Assembly (NCBI RefSeq): GCF_019977655.1
Contig: NZ_AP024849.1
Coordinates: 3,009,001 to 3,073,000 of the forward strand
Reading direction: 5' to 3'
Length of the DNA: 64,000 nt
From: Clostridium gelidum
GTDB lineage: Bacteria; Bacillota; Clostridia; Clostridiales; Clostridiaceae
The notes under the pieces were generated by a model. It saw only the letters and a list, made by a program, of their open reading frames with translations, made no database searches and was not told the DNA's origin. A program made the position numbers and the translations under genes. The number at the start of each line of letters is the position of its first letter. The stretch's first letter is position 1. Positions 45,103-53,527 of this stretch are shown here, piece after piece.

Positions 45103-46254
45103 TCAATTTATTTTTCTTTGGATTAATCGATGTATACTATCAACCTCTTTTTTTGCATTAGCTATAACAAGGCTTCTATATTCTTCACAATTAGTATTAA
45201 AAGTGCCATCCTCTATTCTTTTTCTAATTATCAAGTAATAAAAACTATTCTGCATAAAACGTTCAAAACAATATGTATGCTTTAGACAAATAAAACAGTT
45301 TTTATAATTAGCAATAGCAATACACCCTTCTGTTCCAAAAGACGGTGAATTTTTCACACACATTTCTAATATTTCATTTTCACTTAATAAATTCTTATAT
45401 ACGCTAATAGACGCAGACTTATAACGTCTCCATAAATCTGTCATATTCTTTTCTTTCTCCAGCTTAGAAAACACATGCTCTCTAGCATCAACATGTTCTT
45501 CAAAATAAGCAACAAGCTCTTTTTGTGTCACCTCTTCAATAACAGTAAGACTATTAGTAACCCAACCGGTATCTGTGTTTCTAAAACAATGCCCCTCTGC
45601 TCGTACTTTAAATATTCTATCCTCATCATATCTTGTACCATTTTCTGCATTCTTAACAGACGTTGTAATGCAATCTCTCCATGAAAAAACATCCTCTATA
45701 GAGGAACAAAAATGTGAATAAACATCCTGATAATTTGTAGATAAGGGGTCCCTTCTCTCTTCTACATACGGAATACTAATCTCATAAATATACCAACTTG
45801 TATGTAAAATCCCATTTAGAATACTTAGCCCCTTATAACCATACATAGTACTATCAGTCAATTCATACTTTGAATCACCCTCTTTAATAATCTCAAGTAA
45901 ATCTATCTCCATAATTAAAAACGGTCTTATAACTTCCTTTTTTCTAAACACGCCTCTTCCATAATCAAAGCTCTCTAAATATGCTGTAAAGTATTCTCCG
46001 GATTTACTTTTAACAGCACAGTACAAACCAACTTTACTTTTCCACCACTCATATAATCCTTTGTCATATCTACCCACACAACAAGAATAAGAATCATATC
46101 TACTAATCCCACTAGAAAAATCATAATCTTCCTCGTACTTCTTAATAGATTTACATTGGTCACACATATATTTTTCTCGTTGTAACAATATATTCATTCG
46201 TTCCTTGAAGGAAATTGTTTTAACGACACTACATCTAACACATTTGCACTTCAT
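45103..46254 (-). CDS. Unknown protein with N-terminal zinc-ribbon-like cysteines
   Basis: A protein of 383 residues. CxC-x2-C at 3-8 and C-x2-C at 31-34 suggest a zinc ribbon; the rest has no motif I know. An aromatic, beta-rich central part (YEWWKSKVGLYCAVKSKSGEYFTAYLESFDYGRGVF) is followed by a charged helical C-terminus. No signal peptide or membrane helix. The start overlaps the end of an upstream gene remnant (ATGA). It lies among other unfamiliar genes beside the Gabija pair, so defence is possible, but the function is unknown. Confidence 0.65.
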   Translation of the reverse strand: MKCKCVRCSVVKTISFKERMNILLQREKYMCDQCKSIKKYEEDYDFSSGISRYDSYSCCVGRYDKGLYEWWKSKVGLYCAVKSKSGEYFTAYLESFDYGRGVFRKKEVIRPFLIMEIDLLEIIKEGDSKYELTDSTMYGYKGLSILNGILHTSWYIYEISIPYVEERRDPLSTNYQDVYSHFCSSIEDVFSWRDCITTSVKNAENGTRYDEDRIFKVRAEGHCFRNTDTGWVTNSLTVIEEVTQKELVAYFEEHVDAREHVFSKLEKEKNMTDLWRRYKSASISVYKNLLSENEILEMCVKNSPSFGTEGCIAIANYKNCFICLKHTYCFERFMQNSFYYLIIRKRIEDGTFNTNCEEYRSLVIANAKKEVDSIHRLIQRKIN

Positions 46255-46448
46255 TGTCTTAACTCCTTATCAAAAGCATTTTGTATATATATGAAGTATT
46301 TTAAAATCTTAACATAGCTTAAAATACATGATTGCGCATTAAGGAAAGCTGCCATATCTTCAAGCCTTTTCTTTGAACCTTTCTAATCTACATCTTCAAC
46401 TAACGTATTATGTTTTAGTTCTCTAAATCGGCAAATCTCATCAGCAAT
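46251..46448 (-). pseudogene. Unidentified gene remnant before 46254
   Basis: The frame reads IADEICRFRELKHNTLVEDV, one in-frame stop, then KKRLEDMAAFLNAQS and ends ATGA-overlapping the next gene. Codon pattern looks like a real protein C-terminus, perhaps from a recombination-associated gene, but the family is not certain. Confidence 0.4.
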
Positions 46449-46506
46449 ATTTTATATAAGCAACCCTCGAAGCTTATTTCCTATATTTCTTTTCGTTTTA
46501 ATAAAT

Positions 46507-47325
46507 CTAAATTTCATCGCAACTAGTTATTTGATTCGGCGGAATATCTATTTCATCTTTTATGTATAAGAATACCTCCGAAAACAAGTCACTATTTGCA
46601 CGGTCAATTGCACGGCTTACCATCCACCGTTTTATCTGATTAATTTCACTATCTGTTAATTCTTCTTGTGTTTCATTCAAGTCAAAATTAAAGCGATGGA
46701 TTTGGTCAATTGTTGCATAAAAATTCACTTTATAGCTTTTGCTACGTTTCGCCCAATCATCCTCCATCTTTTTTAACTCTGGGAAAGCACTCGAAAGTTT
46801 CATCATAAATTCTGGTCGTTCATGAATATTGGTTCCATAAGAAAAAATATCATCGTTCATCATAAACCCATTAACACAGTAGTCGTAATAAATTCGATGT
46901 GCAATTGGCTTGAGATATTTCTCTGGAGGCATTGAATAGTTATTGTGTCTATACCAATCATAATCCACATTGTACTCTTTACCTTTATAGAACAATAAAT
47001 GCCTTTTCACATCAAAAAATACACCATTAGATTTTAGCATTCTGCTTAATAGAGTATCCCCAGATAATACTTTTTGAAGATTCCTTAAACCTTGACTACG
47101 AATTTCTCTGCATTCATCTAAAGAACCCAAAACATGAAATCCCCATACTCTAATATTATCCACGCTGATGTCATTTACCCTTGCTGCATTGCGATTCCAA
47201 AATTTCTCAAACTCATTATCGCTGTTGATAATGAGTTCTTCAATATATTCTTGTCCAGACATATTGAAGAAAGTAAGTAAAAAATCATATGCACTGTCTG
47301 GAGTTCTCAAGTCAAAATTATACAT
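46507..47325 (-). CDS. Unknown protein, possibly ADP-ribosyltransferase-like
   Basis: A protein of 272 residues. The segment VWGFHVLGSLDECREIRSQGL resembles the first strand and helix of ART/PARP-like folds (H-x-[TS] region followed by 'GL'). Later NIHERPEFMMKL and YKVNFYATIDQIHRF are conserved-looking. This is weak fold-level inference; I cannot name a family. It starts 21 bp after the membrane-protein gene and is probably in the same operon (48338 to 46507), with AGGAGG before its ATG. Confidence 0.6.
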   Translation of the reverse strand: MYNFDLRTPDSAYDFLLTFFNMSGQEYIEELIINSDNEFEKFWNRNAARVNDISVDNIRVWGFHVLGSLDECREIRSQGLRNLQKVLSGDTLLSRMLKSNGVFFDVKRHLLFYKGKEYNVDYDWYRHNNYSMPPEKYLKPIAHRIYYDYCVNGFMMNDDIFSYGTNIHERPEFMMKLSSAFPELKKMEDDWAKRSKSYKVNFYATIDQIHRFNFDLNETQEELTDSEINQIKRWMVSRAIDRANSDLFSEVFLYIKDEIDIPPNQITSCDEI

Positions 47326-47346
47326 TCAACTGACCTCCTGCTAGAA

Positions 47347-47847
47347 TCATAGTTTTGGTTTTGGCAACTTTATATTAGTGTTACCCCCAAGAATGCTTGC
47401 CCCTATACCAACAACTGTAAAGACAGCCAATGTACCTACTGAAATCATTTTCCAGTTGAATCCTTTGTTTTCTGTCTCCTTACTTTTGGCCATTTTTGCA
47501 ATTTCAACCATTTTCTCGATGTAATATTTTTTCTCCTCAAAAGGCAAATCATCTTTTGCTAGACAACTCTTTAAGGCCGTAACCACTTCGTTATAAATAT
47601 CAAAACACTGTTTGCTGCTCTCCGAATTTGCATCAAGTATCTTTTCCATAACACTTTTATAATCTCTCAACACTTCCAATGCCATATTTGCAAACTCTGG
47701 GAATTGCTCTAATGCTTTTTTAGCAACATCAGGTTCCATATTCTGCAACATAGATGCAAAAGTCATAACCTTATCTTTTGTAATATGCCTAAAATCAGGA
47801 ATATCAAACTGTTGTAACACATCCTGTTCCGATAATAAGTTACTCAT
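47347..47847 (-). CDS. Unknown protein with C-terminal membrane anchor
   Basis: About 166 residues. The soluble helical part (VLQQFDIPDFRHITKDKVMTFASMLQNMEPDVAKKALEQFPEF) is followed by one hydrophobic helix (about 134-156, MISVGTLAVFTVVGIGASIL) and a short Lys/Pro tail, a tail-anchored arrangement. An ATG at 47847 behind AAGGAGG is preferred over an upstream start. It lies between the nuclease-like and ART-like genes, so it could be the membrane effector or anchor of a small operon. No family recognised. Confidence 0.65.
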   Translation of the reverse strand: MSNLLSEQDVLQQFDIPDFRHITKDKVMTFASMLQNMEPDVAKKALEQFPEFANMALEVLRDYKSVMEKILDANSESSKQCFDIYNEVVTALKSCLAKDDLPFEEKKYYIEKMVEIAKMAKSKETENKGFNWKMISVGTLAVFTVVGIGASILGGNTNIKLPKPKL

Positions 47848-47876
47848 TATACTGTCCTCCTTAGCTATTAATTCTC

Positions 47877-48338
47877 TTAGTAAAACCTCGAAAAATTTGT
47901 GCAAACATATTTTTCGAATTGCTTTTTACAATATTCCTTCTTTACCCCATTTGAATCCTTGCGATTTCCATTAAACCAAATGCTATGTTTACCCGCATTC
48001 TTTCCAGTCTTATTAGTTACACATTCATCAAGAAATTCTTTTGATGATAAAATCCACATAATATCCAGTCTCTCCGAAAAGAATAAAAAATAGAAATTAT
48101 CTGTCAGTTCATGTGTAATAGCTGCAAATAAAGCTGCATCACCATCAATAACATCTTTGGATCTGGCTTTAATCTGAATCTCAATGAAAGTACCGTCTTC
48201 TTTCTTAATTACGCAATCTACACCGTGGTCATCCACCAACGGAACATAGCAATCAAGACCTTCTATTAGCATATCCCCAATCAGTTTATATTCCATTCGT
48301 TTCCCAAATCCAGCTGAATTTCTAAATGATATTCCCAC
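47877..48338 (-). CDS. DUF4365-like protein with PD-(D/E)xK nuclease motif
   Basis: A protein of 153 residues. GVDCVIKKEDGTFIEIQIKARS carries D...ExQxK, the active-site pattern of restriction-like nucleases and of DUF4365 proteins. The GKRMEYKLIGDMLIEGLDCYVPLVDDHG start also fits, with a helix carrying an acidic residue. Start is GTG at 48338 with a weak ribosome site; a later ATG (MEYKL) would remove a conserved piece. First gene of the 48338-46507 cluster. It probably recognises or cuts DNA, but catalytic activity is not proven. Confidence 0.7.
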   Translation of the reverse strand: MGISFRNSAGFGKRMEYKLIGDMLIEGLDCYVPLVDDHGVDCVIKKEDGTFIEIQIKARSKDVIDGDAALFAAITHELTDNFYFLFFSERLDIMWILSSKEFLDECVTNKTGKNAGKHSIWFNGNRKDSNGVKKEYCKKQFEKYVCTNFSRFY

Positions 48339-48490
48339 CTCTTATCTACATCCTTTATTATCAATTATCGTTATATCCGTTCTTAATTGTATAAAACACA
48401 TCTTCCAGTACTGTTCTCTCTCCAGTGTTTTTTCAGGGACTCTAAACAATTAAATAAAAAACTAAAATATTAAAAAACGTAATATTTTTA

Positions 48491-50428
48491 CTAATCAGCT
48501 TTATTGTCTAAATCAACCACATTTTCATATCCAAAGTAATTTTTTGCATTAACCAAGATAGCGTCCGTTGCTTGTGGATAATATACTACCAAATTTTCCT
48601 TTGCTCTTGTGCAACATACATAAAAGAGTTTCTGTGTTCTTTCCAAAATAACTGGAAAGTTTTTTTGTTTAGCTGGTGTAATAGTATTTTTTATTTCTGG
48701 ATTAAACAAATATTCAAAATTATAATTTGACCATCCACCATTATCAAGAATAACCAATACGTTATCAAATTCATTTCCTTTTATTTTGTGCTGTGTTGAT
48801 AAAGGTACATAACCTTCTAAATAGTAATACAATTCTTGGAATACCTCATATTTAACTTTCTTAACTCTTTCATACAGATAATCATTAGATTCTATAAAAT
48901 GCTCAAGTTTATCATCAACCTTACACAAGTTATGGTCATCAGCGTATTTAATAACTGATTCAATCGTATCATTTTCCATACTACTAAAATTATTAATAAT
49001 ATCCTTTATCTTTAATTTATCGGCAATTGTAGTTATTGTATATGATGTTGCTCTTAAAAACTCATTATATTGATTATTCTTATATAAATGTAACAAATTT
49101 TGTATCTTAAATAGATGTTGAATTAATCTATCTCTTTTAGGTTCTCTTGATTTTTCTTCCATATAATCATCTTTTTTATCATCTATTAATTGGTCTTTAT
49201 TAAAATATATCCTTTTTACTTTACTAAACGACCAATCTTTTACAATATCATATAATTCCTTGAATAAATGATCTTCTAACAGTACATCTTTTTTAGAACG
49301 TCCTTTATTCTCTTTATTTTTATAAGTAAGATTTACTTGATTTACAATATTATCAAATGTTTCTTCCGCATCAACAGATATACTTTTATTCTTGATTTCT
49401 TTATCAATCTCATTTTTTAATTTAGTAATTGGATCTGAGTCATATATATCCATCAATTCAGAAAACCCAGCTTGTCCAGCAATTAAATTGTGTGTTAATC
49501 TTAGTTCTTTTGTCTGCCTAGAATCTTTAAAATTCCACATTTTACAATACTTCGAATTATATAACTTATCTATATCTATATTTTCTGAATACACAAATTT
49601 GATATCACCATTTTTAATTAATCCGTCTTTCATATTAGGAGCATCTAAATCATCTGATGATTTTTGACTAAGATTATCAATACGAATCTTATTTGCTAAG
49701 TCAATAACACTTTTAGGATTTCGCCTATTTTGTACTTTTTTGACTTCATTAATTATTCCACTATCTATGTATTTAGTAACATTACCAATTCCACCATCAT
49801 ATATTGCCTGCATTAAATCTCCAAATAAGCCTATTACATTTTTATGGTTACCTTTTTCAAGAAATTCTAGTAGTATTTCTATTACTAATGGTGAAGTATC
49901 TTGATATTCATCAACAAATATGTACTGATACTTGTCTTTTACTATGTCACAAAGTCTTGAGTATTTTTTGTACATATAATTTGCTAATATCAATACCTCA
50001 TCATGTGATATCTCACCTTTATTTATTCTTACATACTCTTTATATTGAATACCATTCTCAAAATCATTAGTATATTCTATATCACCATTAGGATTTCTAA
50101 TTTTAGAAGATGAATCATTAATTATTTTTAATAATGATTCCTTCATTTCTTTCTGAAAAGGACTAATTGTATCCCATAAAAAATCATGAATTGTAGACAC
50201 TGATAAATTCTTATACGAAATTCTTTGTTCTATTTCCTTTACAGCTGCATTTGTATAGGTAATACATACTATTTTTGAAGTTGGATCTAGATTAATTACT
50301 TCTTTTATAATTTGAACAAGGGAATAAGTCTTTCCACTTCCTGCTCCCCCGCTAAGCAAAAAATTTTCCTTTTCTTTAATATACTCAATTATTTTTAATA
50401 CTTCAGGTTCTAATTTTTCTTTAACCAT
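48491..50428 (-). CDS. gajB: UvrD-like helicase, Gabija GajB-type
   Basis: A protein of 645 residues of helicase superfamily 1: Walker A SGGAGSGKT (26-34), TYTNAAVKEIEQRI, Walker B VDEYQDTSP (172-180), LSTQHKIKGNEFDNVLV and VCCTRAKENLVVYYP. Larger than the about 500-residue reference GajB. It overlaps the upstream OLD nuclease gene by 19 bp, the gajA-gajB order. In Gabija the helicase-like subunit senses or processes DNA ends and nucleotide depletion activates the GajA nuclease. Gene order and domains support a Gabija-type system, with the size difference as caveat. Confidence 0.82.
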   Translation of the reverse strand: MVKEKLEPEVLKIIEYIKEKENFLLSGGAGSGKTYSLVQIIKEVINLDPTSKIVCITYTNAAVKEIEQRISYKNLSVSTIHDFLWDTISPFQKEMKESLLKIINDSSSKIRNPNGDIEYTNDFENGIQYKEYVRINKGEISHDEVLILANYMYKKYSRLCDIVKDKYQYIFVDEYQDTSPLVIEILLEFLEKGNHKNVIGLFGDLMQAIYDGGIGNVTKYIDSGIINEVKKVQNRRNPKSVIDLANKIRIDNLSQKSSDDLDAPNMKDGLIKNGDIKFVYSENIDIDKLYNSKYCKMWNFKDSRQTKELRLTHNLIAGQAGFSELMDIYDSDPITKLKNEIDKEIKNKSISVDAEETFDNIVNQVNLTYKNKENKGRSKKDVLLEDHLFKELYDIVKDWSFSKVKRIYFNKDQLIDDKKDDYMEEKSREPKRDRLIQHLFKIQNLLHLYKNNQYNEFLRATSYTITTIADKLKIKDIINNFSSMENDTIESVIKYADDHNLCKVDDKLEHFIESNDYLYERVKKVKYEVFQELYYYLEGYVPLSTQHKIKGNEFDNVLVILDNGGWSNYNFEYLFNPEIKNTITPAKQKNFPVILERTQKLFYVCCTRAKENLVVYYPQATDAILVNAKNYFGYENVVDLDNKAD

Positions 50429-52620
50429 ATTAACCCATCCTTAATGTATTTAGGTATTTTCCAATTTGAATAATTTGATTTATCATCACATACGCTGTTA
50501 AGTAAAACATCCATAGCGAAAGATGGTTTACTTTGTATACATTTTTCTGCAAGTTCATAGCTATCATATTTATATTTTCCACTTGAGCTTTCTTTTTTAT
50601 CAAAATAATTAATATTTTTTAGGCTTTTAAACTTGTCCTTATTATCAATTATTAATTTTCTATTTATATGAAAAAAAGCATCTTCAAAACTTCTTGCATT
50701 GTAATTATCACTATCTTCATTAACTTCTGCAACTTGATAAACAAGCATCAAATGTCCTTTAAATGAACTTTGCCACTCATCATTTTCCTTTATTAACACT
50801 TTATCTTTAATATCTAAATTTTTAAAATAGTCAATTTCATTTGTTCCATGTTTTATCAAATATTCTTCTATTTCTTTTTTATAATAATGCTTTAATGCAC
50901 CATTACTTGTACATGTACTTTCATCTACCAAACTAGCTTCCGCCTTCATTTTATCTGTTCCATCTGCTTTCGTCTTTACTGTTCCTTTTTCATCTTTATC
51001 TAGAACCATCTTTCCTGAATCAATATCTGTAATAATTAGTGCCTTGATCCCAATAAACTCTATAAATTTATCGAATATTTGAGAGTAATTCCCTACCTCT
51101 ATAACAGAAATATTTTGTGACAGTAAAGGCAAAATATCCGTAGCTTTATCTTCATCATCTATTTTTTTCATCATAGCTGGCACTAAAAGTCTCTCCGTAT
51201 CTCCTTCTATAAAAATAGCTTTATCTGCAAAGAATATTTCTGACCTGTTTAATGTTAGATATTGTTTTAAAAACTTAAAATGAGCTTTACCAACATCTTT
51301 TTCTTTAGAATATTCTATTTCCAATTGTTTTAAGTTTTTTGCTTCTACATAGTTCGAACTATCTTTCCTAAAGTATTTAATGTTATCAAACTCACACTCT
51401 GATACAATATGCGACGAATGTGTTGTTATAATTGTCTGCAATTCAAAACTTTTATTATTATTACTTCCATCGCTCCCTTCTTCCAATATATCCCTTATAT
51501 TTTTTATAAAAATATATTGCATTTGAGGATGTGTGTGTGCTTCAGGCTCTTCAATAAATAGTAAATTTACATCTGCTGGTTTCATTTCCTTCTTATTGTC
51601 TTTTCTAAACTCACTTAACAATGTTTCTATCTCAAAAATCATACTTATTAAATTTAAATATCCTAATCCGTTATAACTTTCAGGAAGATAATGACTATTA
51701 TCATCATATACAACAGTAGTGTTACCTTTTAATAGTTCTCGTCTTTGTAAAGATGAAATTACTTTAATAACTGTTTCATCCTTTTTCATCCCTCCAAACT
51801 TTTTGACCTTTTCAACTACATCTTCGAATAAATCATCATAAACAGCTGATAATTTTGAGTCTGTTTCTATTAAAGCATTTTCAAAATTATCTATCGCTTT
51901 GCTCTGAGAATCATTTATCTCAGTCTTTTCATAATACTTTGATGATAAATCTGATAATGTTCCATCATTTTCAATATTAGTTATAGATCTTCGTGCTCCT
52001 ATATATTTGAAATTTATTATTTTGCTTATATCTACTTTCTTTTTATCTAAATCAATAAATTCATCTAAATTAACATCTTGGATAGCATTATCATATTGTA
52101 CTGCTTTCCTTCTTATTTTAAAGAATTTATTATGCTGCGACTTTGCAAAATTTTCAAAACACCCTAATTCATTTGTTGATAATGCAGAATGTTTAGATTT
52201 ATATTCCTCAAATTTTTCTCTCATTTTATTGTAATTTTCGACATCTAATGAATATTCAAACTTCAATACCACTATCCTATTATCTGGATTCAAATCAAGC
52301 ATTAAATCACTAATATTTGAAAGTTTATCTTTTTCGTTATATTCAATGAAAATTAATAATGAAATTCCGTCTTGCTTCTCCCATACTATTTTGTTATCTT
52401 TTATACTACTATACAATTTACTTTTAAATTCAATATTAAAATCATCATATGCAAAACTATTACTTGATGACTTGTCCCCTATAAATTTATTTAGTATAGA
52501 TAGTAATGATGTTTTCCCACAGTTATTCTTTCCTATAATAATAGATAACATTTCTTCTAAATCTAATTTTAAATCTTTTAATAATCTATAATTTTTTAAT
52601 TGTATTTTAGTTATTTTCAC
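50410..52620 (-). CDS. gajA: OLD-family ATP-dependent endonuclease, Gabija GajA-type
   Basis: About 736 residues. The N-terminal ABC-type ATPase has Walker A IIGKNNCGKTSLL (31-43), a central signature and LLFIEEPEAHTHPQMQ Walker B with TTHSSHIVSECEF. The C-terminal TOPRIM nuclease contains FIEGDTERLLVPAMM and ALIITDIDSGK. This is the class 2 OLD plan used by GajA. The first GTG (52629) is close to the ribosome site; a second GTG at 52620 is better spaced and begins VKITKIQLKNYR. Partner of the following UvrD helicase. Confidence 0.82.
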   Translation of the reverse strand: MKITKIQLKNYRLLKDLKLDLEEMLSIIIGKNNCGKTSLLSILNKFIGDKSSSNSFAYDDFNIEFKSKLYSSIKDNKIVWEKQDGISLLIFIEYNEKDKLSNISDLMLDLNPDNRIVVLKFEYSLDVENYNKMREKFEEYKSKHSALSTNELGCFENFAKSQHNKFFKIRRKAVQYDNAIQDVNLDEFIDLDKKKVDISKIINFKYIGARRSITNIENDGTLSDLSSKYYEKTEINDSQSKAIDNFENALIETDSKLSAVYDDLFEDVVEKVKKFGGMKKDETVIKVISSLQRRELLKGNTTVVYDDNSHYLPESYNGLGYLNLISMIFEIETLLSEFRKDNKKEMKPADVNLLFIEEPEAHTHPQMQYIFIKNIRDILEEGSDGSNNNKSFELQTIITTHSSHIVSECEFDNIKYFRKDSSNYVEAKNLKQLEIEYSKEKDVGKAHFKFLKQYLTLNRSEIFFADKAIFIEGDTERLLVPAMMKKIDDEDKATDILPLLSQNISVIEVGNYSQIFDKFIEFIGIKALIITDIDSGKMVLDKDEKGTVKTKADGTDKMKAEASLVDESTCTSNGALKHYYKKEIEEYLIKHGTNEIDYFKNLDIKDKVLIKENDEWQSSFKGHLMLVYQVAEVNEDSDNYNARSFEDAFFHINRKLIIDNKDKFKSLKNINYFDKKESSSGKYKYDSYELAEKCIQSKPSFAMDVLLNSVCDDKSNYSNWKIPKYIKDGLIWLKKN

Positions 52621-52943
52621 ATTCTTCACCCTTTTTATTTATATAATAATATTGTAGATTTATGATCTTTTATACAAATATTATTATACACATTTTTTAC
52701 ATGTAAATCTATATTTCTCCTTTTTTTGAATCAATAACATTTTTATTGATTATATCCCATTAGAATGCAAGCTATAAATTTACTCTTCAACTATATTGAG
52801 TGATTTAATTGCTAATAAAGTTATCATTAAGAATAAATATTTTCTTAGCGTGATTTTTTATATTAATTTTGTATATAAATAAGAATAGAAAAGGAATTTT
52901 ATTGAAATGATTTAAATGATACGTAGAAAGGGGGATAACAAAT
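52621..52943. other. Intergenic region between the Gabija pair and the YopX gene
   Basis: About 320 bp, very AT-rich, between divergent genes; it must contain both promoters. I see no hairpin or recognisable regulatory motif that I would support. Confidence 0.4.
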
Positions 52944-53270
52944 ATGAGCAGAGATATTAAGTTTCGAGCATGGCATAAAAACACTAATTATATGTGCCAA
53001 AATGTAAAGACAGACTTATTAGATAGGGATTACTTAGCGTTTTTGCAATATACTGAACTTAATGATATTCATGGAAATAATATCTATGAAGGAGATATAG
53101 TATATCAAAAATCAGTTGTAATAGATGGCCCAAATATATGTTTTACTGGTGAAGTTAAATTTTATAATGGCAGTTGGTGGATAAATAATGGAGATAATTC
53201 TGTTTACCTCTTCAATGAGAATTGTGAGAATGAAATCATTGGAAATAAGTATGAAAGTCTTAAACGCTAA
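52944..53270 (+). CDS. YopX-family phage protein
   Basis: A protein of 108 residues. MSRDIKFRAWHKNTNYMC, YTELNDIHGNNIYEGDIVYQ and a short beta-rich end (GEVKFYNGSWWINNG) are the YopX signature, common in Firmicutes prophages. Function unknown. It is the only + strand gene on this side of the island and the only clear phage protein in the window. Good AAAGGGGG ribosome site. Confidence 0.85.
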   Translation: MSRDIKFRAWHKNTNYMCQNVKTDLLDRDYLAFLQYTELNDIHGNNIYEGDIVYQKSVVIDGPNICFTGEVKFYNGSWWINNGDNSVYLFNENCENEIIGNKYESLKR

Positions 53271-53397
53271 TATGTAATATTTTTAATTGCAAGAATGTTT
53301 ATAAATGGGAGCATTTTTCTTTGTTAATTTATATAGAATATATTATCCTTTATCTATAGTTAAATTTTGCATATATAATTCAAAATGTTTTTCAATG

Positions 53398-53521
53398 AAA
53401 AGTGTGGTTACGATTATCACACTATCTTTATTTACCTTAAACTTAGAAATCCCGACAATACTCATTTGCATTGGCGGGATTTCTAAGTTTGGTGGAGGGG
53501 AGCCGTAACAAGCCCCACACT
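53398..53521. repeat. Nested inverted-repeat element beside mutS
   Basis: A 21-bp inverted repeat with one mismatch (arms 53439-53459 and 53470-53490) sits within an outer AAAGTGTGG / CCACACTTT pair. It lies just after the mutS stop and could work as a terminator-like structure, but it lacks a T tract. It includes the 22-bp sequence also found at 32440. Confidence 0.6.
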
Positions 53522-53527
53522 TTGTCA

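Noticed and set aside
53487..53510. tRNA or tmRNA 3' end suggested by the GGTGGAGG/GAGCC sequence
   Set aside because: No cloverleaf or T-loop could be built around it here or at 32440.
6115..53527. Complete prophage or integrative conjugative element
   Set aside because: No integrase, terminase, capsid, relaxase or conjugation genes found; only a single YopX gene and an IS66 element.
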